Shown piece by piece: positions 1 through 9,921 of a stretch of 22,850 nucleotides of DNA; position 1 is the stretch's first letter, and every line of letters starts with the position of its first letter. The position numbers and the translations under genes are program-made. The notes under the pieces are model-generated. The model saw only the letters and a program-made list of their open reading frames with translations. It had not been told where the DNA came from and did no database searches. Source of the stretch: Chromera velia (lineage: Eukaryota; Sar; Chromeraceae); assembly GCA_018398765.1 (NCBI GenBank), contig JAHBMJ010002078.1, positions 1 through 22,850 on the forward strand. The letters are read 5' to 3'.

Positions 1-606
1 ACCCACCCACCCACAATATATCAGAATCACCCCAAGAAGGCAGCACGTACGTCGACATCCGAGGCCTCCCACCTGAACTCTTTGTAAGTGCCCCTTAGCT
101 ACGTTTTCCGGGCCATGCAGCCGCATTGCAGCGTCCATGCAATTAAGGTCTGCAGTCTCGCATCCCTGTGGATCGATAGTATACTGTCGGTTTACACATG
201 CCAAATGAACCGATCCCGCTTTGATTATCCCAAATAATGCAGGGCACAACTGTGCATCTGCGTGGAAGGTCCGTGACCAGTACTCTGCGGAGGCCTTTCT
301 TGAGAACGGCGTGCGTCTCATGGAGACAGTATTTGTCTGTCTTGCCGTCTCCTTCCGTCTCCTCTGCGTCTTCCGGCGCTCCTGCAGCAGCAGACGGAGA
401 CCCAAGTTCTTTGTCTGATTTGGAACACAGAGCTCTGATTTTGTCTGACGGACGCAAGCTTCCCCTACCGTTTTCAGTCAGACCCGGCAATTCTGAAGTG
501 CACGGACTCGGCGTTTTTGCATGCAGGTCCGTTAAGGTAGCTCTCTCTCTCTCTCTCTCCCTCTCCTTTCTCTCTTCTTTCTCTCTCTCTCTCCTCTCTC
601 TCTCTC

Positions 607-650
<44 letters not shown>

Positions 651-1051
651 ATAGTTGGTGCTGTTGTTTTGTCTTTGTTCTTTCTTGCTTTTTGTCTCTT
701 GTGTTCATGAAGAAAAGGAGGGCGAAGAGACAGAAACATAGAGTCTGTCTGCCGTCTGTCTGTCTGTCTGTCTGTCTGTCTGTGTCTGTCCGTCCGTCCG
801 TCCGTCCGTCTTTTTGTCTGTTGTGTACATGAAGACAAGAAGAAAAAAAAAACAGTCTGTCTATCTGTGTGTCTGTCTGTTTGCTTTTCCCTTTTTTTTT
901 CTTGTGTTGTGGAGGTGATGAGTTTCGTGTGAGCTCAAGTTGTGACGCAAATACATGGGGTGCTCGAGTCTGTCTCCTTAAGGTCCTCCACTTCCGCGCT
1001 GTTTGACTGTGTGCCTGAAAGGAAAAGGAAGGACGCCCAAAAAACTGTCCT

Positions 1052-1084
<33 letters not shown>

Positions 1085-1668
1085 GTGTCTTTCTGGTCTG
1101 TTCGATTTGACAATGACCCAAGAGAGGTTCGTCTCCTTCGGGCTCCCTTCTATGCGTCTGATTGAATGAGTATCCGAATAATTTTGTCCTGTCATATTTT
1201 TGTTTCGAAAGGCGAAAGAAAGAAAAAGGAAAAAAAGATGTCGTACAGTCTCTGCATCTGTCCCTTTCTCCGTTTGTCTTGTCGTATCTGTCTGTTCATC
1301 CCTCCCTCCCTCTTTCCGTCTGTCCGAAGAAAAAGAGGGAAGAAGAAACAGATAGCCTCTCTGTCCGTCTGTCCGAATGTTTCTGTCTGCTTCTATTTTT
1401 ATTTCAAAAGAAAGAAGAAAGAAAAAAAAAAGGAAAAGAAACAAGAAGTCGCACGGTCTGTTCGAAGAAAAGAGGGGAAAGAAGAAACATATCGTCTGTC
1501 CGTCTGTCTCTTTGCCCGTCTGCCCGTCTGTCTGTGCGTCTGTCCGTCTGTCCGTCCGAAGAAACGGAGAGAGAAGAAGAAACATAAAGTCTGTCCGTCT
1601 ATCCCGTTGCTTCTCTGTACCCGCGTCCGTGCCCGCGCATGTGAGCGTGTGAGCGTGTGTCTGTGCGG

Positions 1669-1706
<38 letters not shown>

Positions 1707-2438
1707 GCATGCGTTTTTCTCGATGCTTTTCTGATTTTTGCTGTGTACCTCTTACTGTCTCTTTCTGTTTGCCGATTGCCTGCCTGACTTGGCCTGCCTC
1801 AAAGAGACAGAAGGAAAAGGGCGGAGCGGGGCGATTCAAGGGGGGAGGAGCGAAAGAAAATTTTTCTGTTCGGCCTCTTTGGATTCTAATGTGTCAGAAG
1901 CCCACTTCAAGGGCGAAAGAAAAATGCAGGGTCTCTCGATCTGTCGTGGAAAGGGAAAAACACTTGGTCATGGACGTTCTCTCAGATCGCCGGCTCCTTT
2001 TCTCTCGATCCATGCAGGAATTTCTCTCCCCGGGAGGTGATAGAGCTGTGTCCTGTTCTGGAGGTGTCGAAGAATCTGGTGAACCATCGGAGTGTGTTGA
2101 TGGACTACCTCTTCTCCGGGAGGACTGCACCGAAGGGTCTGGATTCCCTCGGGACGGATACCCTCCGCGTGGCGTTTGGGTACGGTATGCTGTACAACCA
2201 CAGTGCGAGTCCGAATGCGAGTCATCGGACTGTCTCGTCGAAGTGGGCTGGAAGAGGGGTTCTTCGCAGTTCTCTGAATACGAAGTGTTTCGTCTTGATC
2301 GAGGCGCTGAGACCAATACAGGAAGGGGAAGAGATCCTAGTGCACTATGGTGACCAGTGGTGGTACGACAGGCACACATTTCCTCCTAGCGAGTTATCGT
2401 CCAGGCGTATTCATAGTAAGCACTGCGACGCTGGCTGA
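1..2438 (+). CDS. SET-domain protein (probable lysine methyltransferase), 5' end outside the window
   Basis: Exons inferred at (<1)-83, 243-526 and 2018-2438. The last two join in phase: donor CAG|GTCCGT at 527, acceptor ATGCAG|G ending at 2017. The join restores the SET start GLGVFACRNFSPREVIELCP. Visible SET signatures are GLGVFA at the N-terminal strand, NHSASPN (the NHS cofactor/pseudoknot motif), and EEILVHYGDQWW, which holds the catalytic-type YG. SET proteins methylate lysines using S-adenosylmethionine. The compact form, with no pre-SET cysteine cluster, resembles small algal or viral-type SET proteins. The stop is TGA at 2436-2438. The first exon is less certain: its frame reads STYVDIRGLPPELF up to a consensus donor GTAAGT at 84, and it joins in phase 0 to the acceptor before 243. 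Residues between that point and the SET core are Ser/Ala-rich and not recognised. The start codon lies left of the window. The SET exon is very secure, the first exon only moderately so. Confidence 0.8.
527..2017 (+). repeat. Long intron made of composite microsatellite/purine-block repeats
   Basis: Intron of the SET gene, 1491 bases. It opens with a CT-rich tract (about 538-652). At least eight pyrimidine blocks of TCTG/TCCG repeats follow, each next to a purine block of the GAAGAAA...GAGGG...GAAGAAACATA type (near 707, 829, 1020, 1205, 1323, 1404, 1460 and 1556). A GT dinucleotide tract lies at about 1668-1702. The long open frames across it are repeat artefacts rich in Ser, Leu, Cys and Val on one strand and Arg, Glu, Asp and Thr on the other. 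Confidence 0.8.
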
Positions 2439-3069
2439 CAGCAAAGCTGCAACCTTCATCATACACTGGCAGACGGATGAAAAGCACCATCAGACAAAAA
2501 GATAACCTAGAAGATAACACTTAGGAACAGCTTGAGTCATTTATTGACCTAGTTACTGACGTGTCTCCTAGCGTGTCCCTGACGACTGATGCGTCAGGTT
2601 CGCTGTCAACTATGATATATTTATGACATATTTTGAGTTTGATGATTTAAAATTATATAAACCAGTGTTAAAACCACCTAGAAAAACCGTATAATTTAAT
2701 CAAAAGATTATCATGGATTAGCACTGTGCATCTTTACTAGTAATGTTGAACTATGGTGAACTCTTTTAAGTTCATGTTGTTGCTTTATGAGTTATTCCGA
2801 TATGATAGTGAACTATCACTCACAATACACTAGGATATAAGCATATACTTTGTTGTAATATGTATACTACAGTACATATGTACATATTTGTTTAATACTA
2901 TATACTGCCAGTGATTTCCCGCATGAATGTCTACAAACCTTTTTACTAGCCTCCCTAGTAGCCTCCGAGTCCTCGTGCTCGTGCTCAGGGAAATTGAAGC
3001 ACCCCTTGATCATTTTTCCTCCTCAAAAATGCTAGCAAAAATGCTCGTTTCAGCGACCTTATCTCGACG
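2439..3069. other. AT-rich gap between convergent genes
   Basis: The stretch between the end of the SET gene (plus) and the end of the potassium channel gene (minus). It is AT-rich from about 2600 to 2930 and must hold both 3' untranslated regions. No convincing coding sequence, RNA gene or repeat family was seen in it. Confidence 0.6.
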
Positions 3070-3909
3070 TCATTCTTGCTTTTCGCTCCTCTGCAGGGGC
3101 TCCTGCCTGTTGAGAGGCCGCTGCTTCAGAATGGTCTGAAGGTGCTGCTGAGTGACTTTCCCCTCCCTCAACAAAACCTCCAGAATGTACTCTGCCTGCT
3201 CGCGCTGCTGCACCTGCAGCCGTCTCTGCTTCACTGCCCCGATAGAGTATTGCCGACGCGGCGGCGAAGCCGGCTTCTTTTCTTTCTCCTCCTTCTCCCC
3301 CTGCCCCCCCTCGTTCTTCAAGTCCTCTGGGTGGAGCGGAAACGGCAACTGTATGACCTCGGTCAGCTTTTCGAGAGCATTCGCAACTGCAACGACCGCC
3401 ACTGGCAGATGCAGAGCCGAAAGCATTCTCCCCACGTCTGTGCGAGGAGTCAAATCCCCAAACCCGACTGTGGTTACGCTCACGACTGCAGAGTACACAG
3501 AGTCGATCAGACCCCAACCCTCCAACTGACCCACCATCATGCCAACACCCAAGTGAAGCACCAATGGAAGACAAACTGCCTTCAAGAATATTCCCCTCTT
3601 GCCCTTCCCTGCAGCCCCTCCCATCCGTTCTGCTCTTTCCGAGGCCGCCTCCAGGAATGTCGTCAAGCACGAGGCAGCCACCCCCACCCCCACCAGGATG
3701 AACACACAAGTGAACAGCTTGCTTGAAGACGAGGAGGGAGTTAGGTCCCCAAATCCCACAGTCGTCAGCACAATCACGGAGAAGTAGAGGGCCTCGGTCA
3801 CGCTCCACTCCTCCAGCAAGCCGGCGTACATCACTACACCTAGGCTGAGATACCCAGCCACAATCAAAAATGCCACCAGCCATCTTCGGTGACTGTCTCC
3901 AGTCTCCAT
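3070..3909 (-). CDS. Two-pore-domain potassium channel (TPK/K2P-like)
   Basis: A 279-residue intronless frame with four membrane segments in the K2P order TM1-P1-TM2-TM3-P2-TM4, at about residues 10-30, 64-86, 107-128 and 162-182. Both pore loops carry the same filter, TTVGFGDLTP, at residues 49-58 and 146-155. The first filter follows the typical aromatic pore helix ALYFSVIVL. A channel of this family passes potassium across a membrane as a dimer; which membrane cannot be told from the sequence. The C-terminal third is cytosolic, Lys/Glu-rich and then Gln/Arg-rich (a possible coiled coil around residues 225-265). No EF-hand loops are visible, unlike many plant TPK channels. The ATG at 3909 sits just before TM1, so the N-terminal tail is short, and an upstream exon cannot be excluded. 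The gene faces the SET gene tail to tail. Confidence 0.9.
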   Translation of the reverse strand: METGDSHRRWLVAFLIVAGYLSLGVVMYAGLLEEWSVTEALYFSVIVLTTVGFGDLTPSSSSSKLFTCVFILVGVGVAASCLTTFLEAASERAERMGGAAGKGKRGIFLKAVCLPLVLHLGVGMMVGQLEGWGLIDSVYSAVVSVTTVGFGDLTPRTDVGRMLSALHLPVAVVAVANALEKLTEVIQLPFPLHPEDLKNEGGQGEKEEKEKKPASPPRRQYSIGAVKQRRLQVQQREQAEYILEVLLREGKVTQQHLQTILKQRPLNRQEPLQRSEKQE

Positions 3910-4192
3910 GCGGGTGGGTGTTTGTTGCCGACTTGCTGAACTTATGCAAAGCGAAAGGGTGGCTTATCGGGCATCAAATGTCACTCACATAGTTGTGTCC
4001 TACACATCTTACTGGAAAACACCTTTCGTCATGCTCTGCACGTCATCACTCTTCTGTCTGACAATTACGGAGAATGCATGGTGAACAGACTGATTGTCCC
4101 ACACCTACTTTGAAGAGTCTCTGCTCAGCTCGCTTTTCTTCTGACATTCGTCGGGTCGGCCTCCGAAGACATGCAGTCCCTCTTCCACAATA
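3910..4192. other. Intergenic stretch upstream of the potassium channel gene
   Basis: Probably holds the 5' untranslated region and promoter of the minus-strand channel gene. No TATA-like or other defined element can be assigned, and no coding frame of note was seen. Confidence 0.4.
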
Positions 4193-4874
4193 TTAAAGGT
4201 GTCGAGTAGCGAATGGCGTTTGGCCGTGATGATGACGTAGCCGGGCATACATATTGAAAATCATTCGACAGTTTCTCGATCTTCTTAGTGTCGGACGGGA
4301 TACCTGAAGTGACTGACCTTTTTTGCATGCATGCATGTCATTGCATGTCCGGCCGCGGGAAAGATCCGGGAAAGCGAGCTCGGAGACGGCTCCCACTCTG
4401 CATGCGTACGCATCCACCGCATCTCCCCCTGGCAATGTTTGGCGGATGATGACATCATGATGTTCAATGGATTCCAGTAGGAACAGAAGCTGATCGAGTT
4501 TGAGAACGTGTGGCATCTTCCCAGCAGATACAGGAAGAGCAGCCTGGCTGTGTGCTGTGGGCCACTCAGAAGCGGTGAGTCAGACGGTCCAATCGCGGGT
4601 GCCTCCATCTCTCGGTCGAGCAGTGTCAAAAGCAGCTTGGTAGGCTCGGTGAGTAGCAAAGGCAGACTATTTGTCTGCTCAAACTTGCTTTGAACCACTC
4701 TTGTACATCATCTGGCAGGCTCTTGCGGGTGCAGGGAGCTTTCTGATGGATCGGCTGAGGGAGCAGTGCAGGAGACGGCAACTCTGAAGGCTCCCGTCTC
4801 CTTTCCCCTTTGACGCGTAGTGAATGAGCACAGCGCTTTTTTTCTTGTTTTCCTTTCGGGAATTCTAGAAGCAT
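4193..4874 (-). pseudogene. Possible decayed protein-coding fragment (three frames)
   Basis: Three successive minus-strand frames read like ordinary protein but do not join through recognisable introns. Segment one, about 4720-4655, contains LPDDVQEWFKASLSRQ. Segment two, about 4670-4510, contains PTKLLLTLLDREMEAP and ARLLFLYLLGR. Segment three, about 4516-4350, contains KLDQLLFLLESIEHHDVII. The leucine-rich helical look and frequent frame changes suggest a degraded gene, perhaps of helical-repeat type, but no family is recognised. Two plus-strand sites (GTGAGT at 4575 and 4649) look like splice donors, so an unrecognised plus-strand exon set is an alternative. Confidence 0.25.
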
Positions 4875-5061
4875 ACAAGCTTTAACTCCACGGAAAGAAA
4901 CTCAATAACTGTCGGCGCAGACTTTTGAAGAATGGGATTTGTAACTGGGCTCCTCGATTGGGCTGTGGTTCGGGTTGTCTCTCCGTGACTCGACCTCGAA
5001 TTACGCCAACCTTAATTGCACTCCTTTGACCTTTCTGCTCCTGTAGCCCCTGTCATCAGGG
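4875..5061 (+). promoter_or_regulatory. Probable 5' leader of the helical-repeat gene
   Basis: The short stretch before the ATG at 5062. An in-frame TAG lies seven codons upstream of that ATG, so the coding start is unlikely to be further upstream unless it is spliced. No specific promoter motif is assigned. Confidence 0.35.
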
Positions 5062-8000
5062 ATGCTTCGCTGTGTCCCGCCATCCCGCCAAGGGCTTTTT
5101 TCATGCCGTTTGCTCGTAGACGGGCACTCGATGGCAGTCTGTGTTCGGGTCTTGAAGCTGAATGAAGTGGCTGGAGACGCCCGGCGGTCGATTGCCTCGC
5201 TTGTTCGCGATCCCGAGAGGCACAAGCACGTCCCCTTTGGAGAGATGTGGCTGCCCAAATCCCGGCAGGAGAAGACCCAGACAGCCCAGCTGATGGACGT
5301 GGTGCCGTGGGACCTCGTGGGGGCAGTGGAGGAGAGGAACCAGATGGTGGCAAAGGCAGACAAACTCCCCCCGCAGTTCAAGAAGATCCTGCAGAGATAC
5401 GGGTCGGACCCCGTGACTGAATTGATGGGGGCGTTCATGCGACTGGTGATCGAGAAAGACCTGCACAGGGACAGGTGAGGGGAGGGGAGGAGAGGGATCA
5501 TTGCTGGATCTGTTTGGGGAGTGGGGAGGGGAATTGACGGATTTCTGGACGTGCCCCTCCAGTCAGTACATGGTTGTGCTTGCATGGGCGCAGGTTTGTT
5601 GTGACCGCAGAGCTATATGACAGTATGACAGTGTGCCTGTGTGTTTGTGGGCCTGCATGGAGTGTGACCGTGTGATGCAGGTCTGTGTGGCTTGGGTTGT
5701 TGGAGGACCTGGATGAGCGGCTGCATGACTTGACGGCATCTGAGGCGGGTGTGATTTTGAAGTGCCTGGTGAAGACTCGGAAGGTCGCGTCTGCCTCTGT
5801 GGGGCTGCGGAGACACGCAGAGAGACTGGTGAAGAGGGTTTGTGCGAGGGGGCAGACGTTCACGCGACACGGGGTCGTGTTTGCCCTGAATGGAGTTGCC
5901 ATGTTCTCTTTGCAGGGCATGCAAGCGGAAGTGGAACATCTTTGCGGAATCTTGGTGGGGAACGGGGGGGTTGCGTCGCTTTCTGCTGGGTCGTTGTTTG
6001 CCTTGCTTCGTTTCTGTAGTGTTTCTGGATCCCTTTCCATCTGGATCGTTTGTCCTGCTTGCGCGCTAGAGCTGAGTGGCGCTTTCCTTTCCTTTTATTC
6101 TTCTATTTGTCGGCGCTGCGTTTGTCGCCGCTGGAATCCTCTGACCTTTCTGTGGTGACGATAGGAGAAGATCTGCTTAACGTTGCTCTCTGCTCTGTGT
6201 TTTCGTTCTCTTATTTCTTCTTTTTCAGAAAGCTCATATGTGTCATGTTCTCGTTTTGCGTGCAGGTGCGGCACGCAGACCTATTTGAGATCAGCATCCT
6301 CGCCCGTGCATGCAACAGCCTGGCTCAGATTCCCTCACAGAGCGCAGTGGACACACGGGTGGTGGAGACCTTCTCGCAGCTGTCCATCCATCTTCAGGAT
6401 GCAGAGAGGAAATATCCGGAGGGCAGACGACCGAGGGACTCTACGGAGGGGGCGGGGTGGTCTGCAACCAACGCGTTCCTTTTTGCCAACGCGTTTGCCC
6501 GAAAGGGGTTTCTTGATGGCGGGGCTTTCCGTTTGTTGGAGACAAAATTGATGGGGGCCCTTCAGTTCCTCCAACCAGATGAACTCGCAGGTCTGCATGT
6601 TTTCTCCCTGCTTTGTCAGGATTCTCGCTAGCTGATTTGGGAGTTTTCTCTCTCTTCCTCTGTGCCTCAGTCCGTTTTTGACACCGGGTTTCGATGACAA
6701 GTGCCCGCTTGCGATTGTCTCCAAGTGACAACACCAGACAAGGTAGTCATCAAGCAGCTGTGCAACGCAGTTGCTTGCAGGCAGACAGATAGATTTGTAG
6801 ATCGATCGATAGATGAACAGATAGACAGGTGGAGACGGGCAAAGGCAGACATTTAAAGGAAGAAGCAGCGGAAGAAGTGCAAAGAGCCGTTACATTCTAT
6901 TCGTACACCTCTTGATTTATCTCCCTATATCGCCTTCTGTGTGCGCCTCTTTCTCTTTCTTTGCCGCCCTCCCCTAAATAAGCTTTCGCATACCCACTCG
7001 TCTGCATGCCTGCCCGGCCGTTCCCTTTCTTCCCTTCCCCATGCAGGGTGCGCAAACGCCTTCGCAAAGCTCGGGCCGGCCTCTGAGGTCGACACAGTGG
7101 GACTGTTCAAGGCACTCGCAGAAGAGGCCCTGAGAACAGTGCCCTCCCTGAGTGTGCGGAATCTGGCGGTGCTCTCCAACGCCTTCGCACAAGCCTGCAT
7201 TCTCCACGAGGCGCTGTTCAGAGGAATATCGGACGTCTGTCTGTCTGTCTTTCTGTGTGTGTTGTTGCTCAACGTGCGCACTGCAATTTCCTCTGTTCTC
7301 CGCTTCCACGCATTGTTCCGTTCTTATGTGCCTCACAACCCCAAAACACTTGTGACGGATCTCAGGCATCCGTGCAGTGCCCTCCCGCCTTCCGCAGCTT
7401 TCCCATAGGACAGTCTTGTGTGCTTGGTTGAAGAGAGGACATACTGGCAGACTTTCCGATACAGGCCCTTGAAAGCAACGCAAGAATGCGAGTACTCCAC
7501 ATTGAGCTATGCCTTTTCGAACGAATGGATGGATGCAGACGCTGGTGCACCTCTTGGATGAGTGCGCTGCCCGACAGCTGGTCATGGTTGCTCACGCTTT
7601 TGTCAAGGTCCGCATTTGCGTTGTACGAGAGTGACATGTGAGAAGTAAAGGTAGGCATTGCGGTGGAATTCTGTTCTCTCACAAGCTCAGCTGTAGTGCG
7701 CGAGCAGAGAGATGTTGGTTCCTTTCTGTTCTTCTGAATTCCTGCATGCCACTTCTTTTTTTCTCTCTCTGCCGCCCACCATTCCGATGTCCCTGCATTC
7801 GTCCCGTCCTTCCCCCTTGCCCTCTACCGCAAGAGAAATAGCCTCTACCTTGGCTCTCTTTCAGGTAGGACTCGTGACCGACCCTCTGCTGCCCCTCCTC
7901 TGGCGACGCGCGTGTGTGGTGGGTCGGGGGTGGGGCCGGGGGATGACATGGGACAAAGGCAGGCAGACTTGGCGGAACAGGGGAGGTGGATGTGAGCAGT

Positions 8001-9887
8001 CAGAAAAAGGATGTGCAGCAGGATGAGGAAATCAGGCTTGTTATTCTCGTCTAAGAGGCGTTCCTCCTACTTTTCTGTTTCTCACCCGATCTGATGAACA
8101 ACCACTCCTGACAGATATCCCAAGGACAGGCAGGCGCTTGCATGTGGGAGCATATTCAATCCGGATGTGTTTGTCCTCCTTACAGCTCCTTCTTCTCCTC
8201 CTTCTCTATTGGTTTGATCACGGAGCCAAAGAGCCACATGATGATTCTGGGAGCAGTGTGGCAGTCTTCATGCGCGTCAATATGATGAATTGACGGTGTC
8301 ACATGCTTGCATCTCTCTGACAGGTTCTAGACGACTTCTCGTGGCTGGAGACGGCGCTTCTCGTGCAGGCATACACAAAGGTGGGAGAAAACGAAAAGAA
8401 AATTGTCGATTGATAGCGAACGATGCTTATCAGAGCTCGAGGCTGAATCCCTCCACGTATCTCCTTAATTCCCTGGGCTGAGACAGAATGGCTCTGCACG
8501 CATGCAGGGATGCAAGCGTGACCCTTTTCTTGTGTGTATGGGTGAATGTGGGAGAGATCTTGTCTGAACCCCGGCGTCTGTCTCTCTCCCGCCCAAGTGA
8601 TCCTTCGTTCCCTCCCTCTCCCCCTCACGCAGAGTGGGGCTCCCGACACTGGGGTGATCCTCCGACTGGCTGAGTGGGTGGGGGAGCGGCTGGACAGGGA
8701 GGACAGGGAGGGGCAAGAAGGTCGTAGAGGACAGAAAGAAAGAAGAGGGATGGAGGAAGGGAGCGGGAGGGGAAGGTTCTCTTTACTGAAGGGACGACGG
8801 GAGGGGAGGGGGCCTGAAGGGCATCTGAGTGGACTAACAGAAAAAAGAGAAACAGCGACGAGGGGCAAAATTGAAGGGAGGGAGGAGGACGGTCTGGAGG
8901 TGCGGGGAGCGGTAGAGGGAGAGGACCTCTGGGAAGATCTTGAGGTCGGTCTGTTTGCTAGTACAGTGAAAAGAGAGAATGCGAATGAAACGCTAAGAAA
9001 ATTGAAAAGAAAGGTGAGGCTCTTATAGTCGTTTCTTCTTTCCCCCAATTCCCGAGGAGATGCTTCTTTCTGTTGCGTGTCCAGAGGCAGGAGCTCCAGT
9101 GTGCGTGTGTGTGTGTGTGAGTGTGTGTGTGTGCGTGCGCGCGCGCGTGCCTGTGAATATTTCTTACCTCTTTTGTATGTCTTCTATGCTTCCCGGAATA
9201 ATTTTTCTGCAAATCAATTGTTTTAATTTCTTGTGCCGATGGATGCTGCAGGTCACCGTCCCTGCAGTTGTGGACGAGGACGAGGACGAAGAGGGCGGGG
9301 ACGGGGAGAGAGGGGCTGTGGGGCTGTCGGATGTGCCGTTGAAAAGAGGGGCAGGAAGAGGAAGGGCATTGTTGGACTTGGGTATCTCGTTGGAAAGCGG
9401 GGCCGCAGAGGCGCGGAGGATGCGGGAGAGGGCGGAAGTGGAATCTGGTGGGGAGACGGGGGAGGCCTTGGAGGGCCCGGCAGTGCTTGCAATGATTGCG
9501 TACTCGCTCTCCAAGACCCACACACCTCCTGAGATGGTCCCCTTGTTTGGACGGCTGGCAGTCCGAGGTAGTCGGCTTCTGTCAAGAGCAACGGGGAGAG
9601 AAGAAAGTTGGGGGGGGAGGGGAATGCGCACGAATAGTGTCTGTGTGTGGAGAGGGTCGGACGTTGCCAACTTTTGTGCAGCACTGGGAGAGGGAGCTCA
9701 CGTGGCTCTGGAAGCTCTGAGGCTGTGAGTAGTGCTGTACGGATTCTGTCTCTTTCAGTGGTCTATATGATCATCAGTTTATCTTTGTCGGCGCTGTCCC
9801 TATGATATCTATCGACCGGAACTTCTCCCTGAGAGCATGCACCGAGCTTTGTCGCAACCCAACAAACCCGTCTCGCTCTCCCTTTTG

Positions 9888-9921
<34 letters not shown>

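Noticed and set aside
143-2353. Long open frames on both strands across the first 2.3 kb (Arg/Asp/Thr/Glu-rich or Ser/Leu/Val/Cys-rich)
   Set aside because: They follow from CT, TCTG and purine repeats, in which stop codons are rare. Only the SET exons have non-repeat, family-like sequence.
3059-3949. A 296-residue minus-strand frame over the potassium channel
   Set aside because: It is an alternative frame of the channel gene and shows no membrane segments or pore motif.
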